Source: Methanobacteriota archaeon
GTDB lineage: Archaea > Halobacteriota > Methanomicrobia > Methanomicrobiales > Methanoculleaceae
DNA: 33,490 bases
Direction of reading: 5' to 3'
Assembly (NCBI GenBank): GCA_016841385.1
Contig: JAENZF010000005.1
Location: 1 to 33,490, forward strand
Made by a program: the position numbers and the translations under genes. The notes below the pieces were generated by a model, which worked only from the letters and a program-made list of their open reading frames with translations, searched no databases and was not told the DNA's origin. Shown piece by piece: positions 1 to 8,520 of this stretch (position 1 is the stretch's first letter; every line of letters starts with the position of its first letter).

Positions 1-48
1 CCGGTTCGTATCGGGAACGCATCGCGTGACTATATCAGGATTGGGTAA
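1..48 (+). CDS. 3' end (partial, cut by window edge) of an upstream paralog of the Ig-like/VWA surface protein
   Basis: Reads PVRIGNASRDYIRIG-stop, identical to the C-terminus of the 485..3502 protein; bases 1-70 match 3455-3524 exactly. Confidence 0.75.
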   Translation, partial: PVRIGNASRDYIRIG

Positions 49-70
49 CCCCTGCCTCTTTTTTCGCGTC
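1..70. repeat. Direct repeat copy 1 (70 bp, identical to 3455-3524), covering gene 3' end, stop and T-tract
   Basis: Exact 70-nt match by eye; weaker homology continues into the intergenic region (cttcccggg...cgggttaaca..., ...catgttaatc.ctt). Confidence 0.9.
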
Positions 71-450
71 CGGTGCGTCACGCATGCCGGTCCCGGCCGC
101 GGAAAACCGGGTGGTCGTCTGCTCTTCCCGGGACGAACGGGTTAACAACTGCCTACGAACCATCTTTGCTGCACCGGTTGAACTGTGGCCGTGTGTATCC
201 CGGGCGACGCCCCGGACTGTGGGCTGATCCTGCCAGCTCCTCCCCATGTTAATCCCTTCTGCGAAGATCTTCCATGTTCATGGGAACTGTTCTTTCCCGG
301 GGAGGAAACGAATTCCCCTGTGTTCGGAACCCTGCTGCAAGGTTTGTTCGGAATGACTGTCAGATTAGCAAACATTTTTTCATAAAGAGCTAATTTTTAA
401 CGATTAAATCGCATAATATAACTAAATATCAATTTTTTTAATAAGTTAAA

Positions 451-459
451 TTTATATAT
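451..459 (+). promoter_or_regulatory. Putative TATA box of the first complete surface-protein gene
   Basis: tttatatat in a strongly AT-rich tract (about 375-460), ~26-34 nt before ATG at 485. Confidence 0.5.
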
Positions 460-484
460 GCGTTCAATCAAATGTCCCTCTTCG

Positions 485-3400
485 ATGCGTATGAGGAGAT
501 GGATGTGTGCATACATAGTCATCGCCGGGCTGCTCCTTCTTGCGGCTCCGGCCGGTGCGCAAATACCTGATACGGTTGAGATCGGCACGAACAGCGAGTG
601 GCTGACGGCGGGGAGTGGTAACACCGCGACCGTCACGGTGCAGGCCTTCAACGGCAGCACCCCCGTCTCGGGAGCTACCGTTGAATTTGCGGTGGACAGC
701 ATTTTTGGCAGCATCACGCCTGCCGGCACCGCGACCGACAGTGCCGGCATGGCGACGGCGATCTTCACCCCCGGGACGTGCAGCGGGACCGCGACGATCA
801 CGGCGACGGTATCGTATGAGGGGCTGGATGAACCCCTGACCGGGAGCGTCGACCAGCAGATCGACCATGCGGCTCCGCACACGATCGCCAATCTCTGGTA
901 CGAGTCGGAGGTGACCGCCGGGGGGACGACGGAGATCGCCGTCCGGATGGTCGACCGGTATGGGAACGTGGTGGATAACCGGAACGTAGCCGAGACCGTC
1001 CGCTTCATGGCGGGCTCGCCCGAGGGAGGCACGGGCGCGGTGTTCGTTGGCGGTACGGATGAGATCTCGGTTCCGGTGAATGCGGCCGGAAACGCCACCA
1101 CGATGCTCCGGGTCGATACGATGGCGGGGGAGAATATTGTCTCTATCCTGCCGCCGAACCCGGTAAGGGGTGAGTATATCACTATCCTCAGCGTGGCGGA
1201 CGGTGTGCCGTTCAGCATAACCCAGGCGATTGATCCCGTTGGTGCCTCGGTCCCGGCCGATGGGGATAAAGTGGTCTCGTTTACCTACACCCTGTTTGAC
1301 GAGTACAACAACCCGGCCGCCGGGCAAGGCCTCCGGGTGAACACCTCGATACAGCGGGGAGACCGGCCGGAGGAGCGGCAGACCGTTCTCCTGCACTCCA
1401 ACTCCCGCGGGCAGGTGATGATCACCTACGGGCCTGAGGACTCCGTCGGTGTCGCGACCATCACGGCAACGGCAGCCGCAAATCCGGACGTGAGTGTATC
1501 GCAGGATGTGGTGTTCACCAGCACCGATCCGGTGAACATGCTCCTCTCCGCAAGCCCGCAGTCGATGCCGAGCCGGGATGTCAAACCTGACACCGTCTCG
1601 CAGATCCGGGCCAAGGTGATGGATGTCAAGGGGAACCCGGTCGAGGGCCAGACGGTGACGTTTGAGATCGTATCGAACAGCGCCGCACCCTACAACCAGA
1701 CCGTAGATCCGGCACTGGAGAAGACGTCCGCTATCACCAACGCTGATGGGTATGCCATCGTCGGGTTCTATCCGGGCGCGTTCACGACCGACCAGGACGC
1801 GCCGGGCTGGAGCGAGACCGCGACCGGCACGGCGACCGTCCGGGCGACGTGGAACGGCACCACCCGGACGATCCCCCTGACCTGGAAGAACTACCCCTAC
1901 CTCTCCGTGGAGACGGCGGTCTCCCCCGAGACGGTCGCGGTGAACGAGACAGTCGATGTCACCATACGGCTGAAGGGTGATGGGTGGGCGTTACAACCGG
2001 ACCCGATCGATGTGGTGCTCTGCACGGATCGCTCGGGGAGTATGCTCAAGGACTACCCTGATCGCATGGTCAAGGCAATGGAGGCCTCTAAAATCTTCAA
2101 TGTTCAGATGAACTATCCACGTGACCATCTGGGGCTCGTCTCCTTCGGCAAAAGCGGGACAACAGATCTTATTGGTTACGGTTATCGCTATTGGTTAGGT
2201 CGGGATAGCAGTTACGACGATGATTTCGCTTATCGTTCTGACCATTACCCTTCTGATCGTAAGGACTATGCTGATTACGCCACCGTTGACCTGCCAATGA
2301 GCGATAACCCTTCAACAATTAACGCAACCATTGAACAGATGGTTCCTGATTGGGGAACACCGATGCGATCTGGTATCTACAAGGCGATTAATGAGTTGAA
2401 AGTAAACGGCAGTGCCAGAGCCGTGAAAGCCGTCATCGTCCTTTCTGACGGAGATTATAATCACTATGGTGATCCGCTCGCACGCGGCAGTGCAAAAGCG
2501 TCATGGGCTCCATCGGAATTCGGTGATCTCACGACATATTACCTCCCCTTCGACGGGCTTGGGACCGGACGGATGAGCAACCAGAACATGTCGGTCTTTG
2601 CGATGAGCAATGACATCCGCATTTACTCCATCGCATTTGCAAATGACATCTCCGATGAGGGTAAAGAAACCCTCAGGCTTCTGGCCGAGTCCACCGGCGG
2701 GAGTTATTACTATGCACCTACTGGTGACCACCTTGCCGGGGTTTACACCGACATCGCTGGTGTTCTCAAGACCGAGGCCGGCGTCGACACCGAACTGGAC
2801 GTCGCCTTTGAAAACGTCAACGTGACCGGTGTAGAACTCCCGGGAACGGATGTCTTCGACTACGTTTACGACTATGGGAATTCCACCCACATCCATAATC
2901 AGACCGGATCCGAGGAAACCATCGACCAGACCGCCGACTGGAACGCCGACCACAGCCTCCACTTCAATATCGGCACCGTGCGCCTCGGCCAGACCTGGGA
3001 AACGACCTTCCGCCTGAAAGTGCTCACCGACGGGAACATCAACGTCTTCGGCCCGGGCTCGACGATCACGTTCAACAACGGCGAAGATACGCTGACCCTC
3101 CCCGACACGTTCATCACGGCCATCCCCGACCTGAACAACACGGGGATCACGTCCTGCTGGCTTGCCGTGGCACTTGATAAACCGGAACCCCCTGCCGGGC
3201 AGGATGCATTCTACGACACCGTCCCACTGACCTGGACCGTCACCTACAACGGTACCCGGGATATCGACGAAGCTCTTGCCTACTCGAACGACAACGGACG
3301 GTCGTGGACCGTCTTCGTCCAGAAGACGGTGGATCGCTCGACAACGCAAGGCGAGGCCTTGATGGATGTCAGGGATCTGCCGCCGGGAGACTACCTGCTC

Positions 3401-3502
3401 CGGCTGATCGCATCGGCCCTCGACGCCCCCGATGCCGTGAGCGCCACGGATGCCCCGGTTCGTATCGGGAACGCATCGCGTGACTATATCAGGATTGGGT
3501 AA
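485..3502 (+). CDS. Secreted surface protein with tandem Ig-like (invasin/Big-type) domains and a VWA domain
   Basis: Signal peptide MRMRRWMCAYIVIAGLLLLAAPAGA; repeated Ig-like beta segments; VWA MIDAS DRSGS with downstream GTP and SDGD. ORF opens at 458, but TATA placement favours 485. Confidence 0.85.
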   Translation: MRMRRWMCAYIVIAGLLLLAAPAGAQIPDTVEIGTNSEWLTAGSGNTATVTVQAFNGSTPVSGATVEFAVDSIFGSITPAGTATDSAGMATAIFTPGTCSGTATITATVSYEGLDEPLTGSVDQQIDHAAPHTIANLWYESEVTAGGTTEIAVRMVDRYGNVVDNRNVAETVRFMAGSPEGGTGAVFVGGTDEISVPVNAAGNATTMLRVDTMAGENIVSILPPNPVRGEYITILSVADGVPFSITQAIDPVGASVPADGDKVVSFTYTLFDEYNNPAAGQGLRVNTSIQRGDRPEERQTVLLHSNSRGQVMITYGPEDSVGVATITATAAANPDVSVSQDVVFTSTDPVNMLLSASPQSMPSRDVKPDTVSQIRAKVMDVKGNPVEGQTVTFEIVSNSAAPYNQTVDPALEKTSAITNADGYAIVGFYPGAFTTDQDAPGWSETATGTATVRATWNGTTRTIPLTWKNYPYLSVETAVSPETVAVNETVDVTIRLKGDGWALQPDPIDVVLCTDRSGSMLKDYPDRMVKAMEASKIFNVQMNYPRDHLGLVSFGKSGTTDLIGYGYRYWLGRDSSYDDDFAYRSDHYPSDRKDYADYATVDLPMSDNPSTINATIEQMVPDWGTPMRSGIYKAINELKVNGSARAVKAVIVLSDGDYNHYGDPLARGSAKASWAPSEFGDLTTYYLPFDGLGTGRMSNQNMSVFAMSNDIRIYSIAFANDISDEGKETLRLLAESTGGSYYYAPTGDHLAGVYTDIAGVLKTEAGVDTELDVAFENVNVTGVELPGTDVFDYVYDYGNSTHIHNQTGSEETIDQTADWNADHSLHFNIGTVRLGQTWETTFRLKVLTDGNINVFGPGSTITFNNGEDTLTLPDTFITAIPDLNNTGITSCWLAVALDKPEPPAGQDAFYDTVPLTWTVTYNGTRDIDEALAYSNDNGRSWTVFVQKTVDRSTTQGEALMDVRDLPPGDYLLRLIASALDAPDAVSATDAPVRIGNASRDYIRIG

Positions 3503-3524
3503 CCCCTGCCTCTTTTTTCGCGTC
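3455..3524. repeat. Direct repeat copy 2 (identical to 1-70)
   Basis: Exact match to the first 70 bases of the window. Confidence 0.9.
3512..3517 (+). terminator. Poly-T terminator candidate after surface-protein gene
   Basis: T6 tract 10 nt after the stop codon; conserved in the 1-70 copy. Confidence 0.45.
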
Positions 3525-4093
3525 TGGCACGCCATACAGGTTTTGCCCACGGGAAACGAGTGAGCGTTCACTCTTCCCGGGGGTGAGCGGGTTAACACGA
3601 TCCCTAACACGTTTGCTGAAAAGGTCGAGATCCGGTCGCTCATGTCCCTGACCGCATCCCGGGCCACGCCTCGAGTTGCGGGTTGCCAACCCCTACTCAT
3701 GTTAATCTCTTCGCAGAGTCGGGCACCCCGGCACGTCTTTCTCCGGCGGCCGTCCGGCTGCGAGGCCCGGCCCCGCACGGGCGGCCTCCTGCTTACCTGC
3801 ACAAACTTGTATTTAATTCTCTCGGAACGTCAACTGCACCGTGGGAGGCAATTTTTAGTTGAACCTGTATATTCTCGTTTAAAGCGGCCATCTGGGGTCG
3901 ACATCGCTCTTTTTGTGGTCGTATATGTGTGAAAAATAGGGCAAAGAAACTCTATATGATTGTTGTGTGGCGCGTGTGATATCTTTTGCGATGATTTTGG
4001 TTGAAAAAAACTTCAAAATATTTCCCTACCAGAAATCTGGATGATAAATGCGTATTTTAAATAGTCCCCCAAAACCAGGATCAAATAAGAATC

Positions 4094-4104
4094 CTTATAT
4101 ATAT
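4094..4104 (+). promoter_or_regulatory. Putative TATA box of second surface-protein gene
   Basis: cttatatatat ~31-41 nt before ATG 4135; the following leader tgtgggatcacgg..ccttgatctcagcATGAAT recurs at 7302-7336. Confidence 0.55.
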
Positions 4105-4134
4105 GATGTGGGATCACGGCTCCTTGATCTCAGC

Positions 4135-7095
4135 ATGAATTTTCAAAAAGTAATCCTCCTCACGATCCTGCTCTGCCTGATCGTTCCTGCGGTGAGTGCG
4201 GCAGGCCCGGGCCGGATCATCCTCTCATGCGATGCCGACTGGCTGGTGGCAGACGGGACAGATTCTGCTGGAATAACCGTGCAGGTGCTCGACGGGAGCG
4301 GGGTGCCGCTCGGGAACTGCACCGTGGCGCTCGACGTCGATCCGGTCTTCGGCCGCCTCTCGCCCGCGATCGTCACCACCGGTGCGTCCGGGACTGCTGT
4401 CGCTACATTCACCGTCAACCGGACGAGCGGCGTTGCCGTGATAACCGCACGGGCCGGGACGGTAGAGGAGACACTTCACCTGCCCATCGACCACGATCTG
4501 CCTTACCGCATCACGCACCTCCACTACGACTCCGAAGTGACCGCGGGCGACATTGCTACCATCACCGTGGGACTGGCCGACCGGCACGGCAACCCGGTGG
4601 ACGACCGGCATGTCGCCGAGACCGTACACTTCAGCGTCGGTTCGGTCGACGACGATGCCGTCTTCATCGGCGACGGGGGGGCGCCGGTGCCTGAGCTCGA
4701 ACGGACAGTCAACGCCACGGGGTTCGTCCGGGTGCCCCTCAGGACCGGTCGCACCGCCGGTGAGAATATAGTCCGGATAACTGTCCTTCCGGGCGGGACC
4801 TACCGCTACATCTCCATTCACGGACTGCCCACCGGGCTTCCCGCCGCAATCGCCGTCTCGGTCAGCCCCGATGCCGACCCGGAACCCTACCAGCCCGCCG
4901 ATGGCTGGAGCACGTTTACCCTGACCTACAGGCTCTTCGATTCCTGGGGTAACCCGGCGGCCGGCCGGGACCTCCGGGTCGTCACGTCTCTTGCAGGAGA
5001 AGGCGTAGTCCTGACGACGAACGGCTCGGGCATCGCCTGCCTCACCTACGGCCCGAAGGATACCACCGGCAGGATAACCATCACCGCGACAGCCATGGAG
5101 AACACGAGCGTGACGGTGCCGCAGGTCGTCGAGTTCATCCACACCAGCCCTGTAGATCTCCTCCTCTCGGCAAACCCCCAGTCCATGCCAAGCCGGGATG
5201 TCAATCCATCGGCTGTATCAACCATCCGCGCGAAGGTCATCGACGAGAAAGGGAACCCGGTCCGGGGAGAGAGCGTGACCTTCTTGATCCGGAACCCCGA
5301 TACCGGCGGCTTCGTGCAGGTCAACGAACCATACCTCTCCGAAACCTCCGCAAAGACCGATGACGACGGCTACGCCACCGTCCGGTTCTACCCGGGCACG
5401 TTCACGACTGACCGGAAGGATCCGCACTGGAGCGCCACAGGCCGGGGCGGGTGCGACATCGTCGCCACGTGGAACGGCATCACCCGGACGATCCCCCTGA
5501 CCTGGGAGAACTACCCCTACCTCTCCGTGGAGACGGAGGCCGCCCCGGGGACGGTCGCGGTGAACGAGACGGTCGACGTCACCGTCCGCCTCCGGGGCGA
5601 CGGCTGGGCGCTACGGCCGGACCCGATCGATGTGGTGCTGGTGATCGACCGGTCGGGGAGTATGGCGGGAACGGACGTGAGCCCGACGAGGATGATGGCG
5701 GCAAAGGCTGCGGCGAAGACGTTCATCGGTCAGATGGACCCGGGCCGGGACCGCATCGGCCTTGTCTCATTCTCCTCCTCTACGAGGGTGGATAACGCTC
5801 TGGGTGACTCGTTTGGTGAGGTAAACACAAGCCTGGATGGGCTTCAGGCGAACGGCGCCACACAGTTGCGGCGGGCGATCTATGAGGCAATAAAACTGGA
5901 AATGTCACAAGGGTCACCCGGTGCCGTCAAAGCCGTGGTCATCATGACCGACGGCGATTGGAACTACGATGGAAGCCCGATTGGGCATGGGACGGGGTAC
6001 CCTGCAAGTTCAGACTGGGTGTACTCATTCAGCGGCAGCAATTTAGAGCCCGATAGTTACCGATATTACGATGGCCTCGGTGGAACGCTTCTGGAAGAAA
6101 CGAAGCAGGATGGAGAAAATTATCGCGTCTATGAATATTGTCTCGACGGCGAGTTCACCAACCAGAACATGTCCCGGTTTGCCAGCGACAACGGCGTGAG
6201 ACTCTATACGATCACGTTTGCCTATGACCCCGGCGCAACAGTCAGCGAGACAATGGGCATACTCTCGACCTCAACCGGCGGGTTCTACGAGCATGCCCGG
6301 AGCGGCGACGAACTCACTGATATCTACAAGCGTATCGCAGGCGTTCTCAAGACCGAGGCGGGCGTCGGCACCGGGATGGCCCTCGACTTCGACACAATCC
6401 GGGTCAACGACGAAGACCGGAAGGGGGAGGACGTATTTGCCTATGTTCACGAGGATGGGGAATCGACGACCATCAAGAGCTGGGTTGACAACGAGACAGG
6501 ACCTCATGAGATCATTCCCCTAAAAACCGTCAATCAGACTGACGACTGGAACGACGACCACACCATCCACTTCGATATCGGCACGGTCCACCTCGGCCAG
6601 ACCTGGGAGGCGACGTTCCGCCTGAGAGTGCTCACTGACGGCAACATCAACATCTTCGGGCCCGGATCAAAGATACGCTTCAACGACGCGGCGGAACTCG
6701 ACCTCCCCGACACCTTCATCACGGCCGTACCGGACCTCACCAACACGGGCCTGGGCTCCGGGACGCTCACGATTGCAAACCCGCGCTACACCTGCGCAGA
6801 GCCGGCGCTGGAGTTCCTCACCGTCGCCTGGGACTTTGCCTACACCGGATCGGAGACTGCGATCGAGACGGTAGAATACTCAAACGACAGCGGTCTCTCC
6901 TGGGTGCGATTCGATACCCTGACCGCAGGCAGCACCGCGACCGGGGGTGTCTCCTGCCTTGATGTCCGGAGCCTCCCGCCGGGGGAGTACCGGGTCCGGG
7001 TCTATGCCACCGCACCGGATGCGCCGGATGCCTGGGATGTCTGCGGGAGCATCCGGGTCGGGAGCCCGCAGAGAGATTACATCCGGCTCCAGTGA
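4135..7095 (+). CDS. Secreted Ig-like/VWA surface protein, paralog of 485..3502
   Basis: Signal peptide MNFQKVILLTILLCLIVPAVSAA; co-linear with the first paralog including LSANPQSMPSRDV, TWNGITRTIPLTWENYPYLSVET, DRSGSM and C-terminal RDYIRLQ. ORF track opens at 4048. Confidence 0.85.
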   Translation: MNFQKVILLTILLCLIVPAVSAAGPGRIILSCDADWLVADGTDSAGITVQVLDGSGVPLGNCTVALDVDPVFGRLSPAIVTTGASGTAVATFTVNRTSGVAVITARAGTVEETLHLPIDHDLPYRITHLHYDSEVTAGDIATITVGLADRHGNPVDDRHVAETVHFSVGSVDDDAVFIGDGGAPVPELERTVNATGFVRVPLRTGRTAGENIVRITVLPGGTYRYISIHGLPTGLPAAIAVSVSPDADPEPYQPADGWSTFTLTYRLFDSWGNPAAGRDLRVVTSLAGEGVVLTTNGSGIACLTYGPKDTTGRITITATAMENTSVTVPQVVEFIHTSPVDLLLSANPQSMPSRDVNPSAVSTIRAKVIDEKGNPVRGESVTFLIRNPDTGGFVQVNEPYLSETSAKTDDDGYATVRFYPGTFTTDRKDPHWSATGRGGCDIVATWNGITRTIPLTWENYPYLSVETEAAPGTVAVNETVDVTVRLRGDGWALRPDPIDVVLVIDRSGSMAGTDVSPTRMMAAKAAAKTFIGQMDPGRDRIGLVSFSSSTRVDNALGDSFGEVNTSLDGLQANGATQLRRAIYEAIKLEMSQGSPGAVKAVVIMTDGDWNYDGSPIGHGTGYPASSDWVYSFSGSNLEPDSYRYYDGLGGTLLEETKQDGENYRVYEYCLDGEFTNQNMSRFASDNGVRLYTITFAYDPGATVSETMGILSTSTGGFYEHARSGDELTDIYKRIAGVLKTEAGVGTGMALDFDTIRVNDEDRKGEDVFAYVHEDGESTTIKSWVDNETGPHEIIPLKTVNQTDDWNDDHTIHFDIGTVHLGQTWEATFRLRVLTDGNINIFGPGSKIRFNDAAELDLPDTFITAVPDLTNTGLGSGTLTIANPRYTCAEPALEFLTVAWDFAYTGSETAIETVEYSNDSGLSWVRFDTLTAGSTATGGVSCLDVRSLPPGEYRVRVYATAPDAPDAWDVCGSIRVGSPQRDYIRLQ

Positions 7096-7289
7096 TCGCT
7101 CAACGGGGCAGTCAGCGCCTGCTCCCTGCACGTCCCTGTATCTGACGGCCCTGAAGGTGTTCCGGGTGGGAATCAAAACTTTTGTTTTAACCTTGCGGAT
7201 CCGGGTAAAATAACCGTTTAAACTCTGGTCTCCTGATCTCGCGTGCCTCTTATATCCGCATGCCACTCGTTCAGGGCCAAATGCGAAAC

Positions 7290-7466
7290 ATTATATATAC
7301 TCTGTGGGATCACGGAACCTTGATCTCAGCATGAATCTTAAGAAAGGAATCGTCCTCGCGATCCTGCTTCGCCCGATCGTTCCTGTGGTTGGCGCGTCGG
7401 ATCCGGAGCGGGTCGGTCTCTCGGGGGGCGGCGGAGGAGACGTCCCGTCGGCCCATCGATCACGAT
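7290..7466 (+). pseudogene. Internally deleted remnant of a third surface-protein copy (promoter, leader, signal peptide, then jump to ...EET...PIDHD)
   Basis: 7302-7336 nearly identical to the 4106-4140 leader/start; encodes MNLKKGIVLAILLRPIVPVVGA; 7434-7466 matches 4465-4497 (25/33 nt, same spacing) but in another frame from the ORF. Confidence 0.7.
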
Positions 7467-7564
7467 CGGTCCTGCCGGAGATGGTACCGCAGAGGCTTGA
7501 AAGACCTCCAGCACCCGTCCGGGAAGATGCCGGCGTTCGGGCTCGGGCAGAGGGGGCAGGCTGC

Positions 7565-7795
7565 ATGACGCATCATGCAGTTGCCCGACCTCGTCGCGTC
7601 GTGACGGCGCAGCAGAACGAGGTTCTCTCGGAAGCGATCGGCGGGTTCGAGTGTTGCCGGTGCGGTATGCCGATCCCTGAGAGCGCGTTCATCATTGAGG
7701 CCGAAGAGATAATTCCGCTCTGTCTCTTCAGAGAAAAGGAACACTTTGTCGTCGGGTGGGAGTGCCCGTATTGCAGGCATGAGGTGTCGCTGTGA
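7565..7795 (+). CDS. Small cysteine-rich (zinc-ribbon-like) hypothetical protein; frame is open upstream into the surface-protein signal peptide (7304..7795)
   Basis: CCRCGMPIPESAFIIEAEEIIPLCLFREKEHFVVGWECPYCRHEVSL with paired CxxC motifs; start uncertain. Confidence 0.5.
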   Translation: MTHHAVARPRRVVTAQQNEVLSEAIGGFECCRCGMPIPESAFIIEAEEIIPLCLFREKEHFVVGWECPYCRHEVSL

Positions 7796-7967
7796 ACCCG
7801 GTCGTCTCCCTGGTGCAGTCCGGGCCGTTACGGCCTTCTCCATTGCCCTGATCCCGGCGGAGGAGGCCATCGATCTCAGCGCGGCACGAGTAATCGCGTT
7901 CGCGTTATTTGTAGAGCCATCTTTAAGACGGAGATGCGCAGGGGTGGCCGCGCGTGCGTAAAAATAA

Positions 7968-8039
7968 CGGACCCAGCGGGAATTGAACCCGCGTCCTTGG
8001 GTTCGAAGCCCAAAAGGATGTCCTCTACCCCATGGGTCC
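7968..8039 (-). tRNA. tRNA-Arg (anticodon TCG)
   Basis: Reverse complement GGACCCA TG GGGTAGAGGACATCC T TTTGGG CTTCGAA CCCAA GGAC GCGGG TTCAATT CCCGC TGGGTCC G folds as a cloverleaf; CCA not encoded. Confidence 0.92.
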
Positions 8040-8094
8040 CCTTCTGGGTTTCTATCATAAGTTATTAAGCGTTTTTATGTCAGTATAGTATACA

Positions 8095-8520
8095 ATGATC
8101 CTCTCGTCCAGCGAAATCGTTCGCCGGCTCCAGGACGGCGACCTTGTCATCGAGCCATACCACAGTGCATCCCAGCAGCCCGCATCTTACGACCTCCGGG
8201 TGGCCGAAGAGACCGTGCTTCCGCGCGGCACATGCACCCTCGTCCCCTCGATTGAGCGGGTGGGACTCCCGGGAGACCTTGCGGCAACCCTCCGGTGCCG
8301 CTCCTCGCTCGCTCGTCGCGGCGTCCTCCTCGGCGGCGGGTTCGTAGACCCGGGGTTTCGCGGCCAGCTGACGCTCTGCCTGACGAACGCTGGCACGGAG
8401 GAGATCCACCTTGCAAAAGGAGACCGGATCGTACAGATGATCCTGCAGGAAGTGCTGAGCGGCGCTCGGCTCTACCAGGGCAGGTATCAGGATAGCGAAG
8501 GCGTGGTGCATACACGATGA
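8095..8520 (+). CDS. dCTP deaminase/dUTPase superfamily protein (short)
   Basis: MILSSSEIVRRL..., RSSLARRGVLLGGGFVDPGFRGQLTLCLTN motif; 141 aa. Confidence 0.85.
   Translation: MILSSSEIVRRLQDGDLVIEPYHSASQQPASYDLRVAEETVLPRGTCTLVPSIERVGLPGDLAATLRCRSSLARRGVLLGGGFVDPGFRGQLTLCLTNAGTEEIHLAKGDRIVQMILQEVLSGARLYQGRYQDSEGVVHTR

Noticed and set aside
35-247. Minus-strand ORF ending PDAKKEAGVTQS, also seen at 3489..3689
   Set aside because: The shared ending is explained by the 70-bp direct repeat at the surface-protein 3' ends, not by a conserved gene.
464-1396. Minus-strand 310-aa ORF opposite the first surface protein
   Set aside because: Antisense mirror frame; no independent coding evidence.
2501-3802. 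433-aa minus-strand ORF over the first surface-protein gene
   Set aside because: Antisense frame of a GC-rich coding region; no start context or domain support.
7746-7961. 71-aa plus-strand ORF overlapping the CxxC protein end
   Set aside because: No start signal or domain; likely chance.
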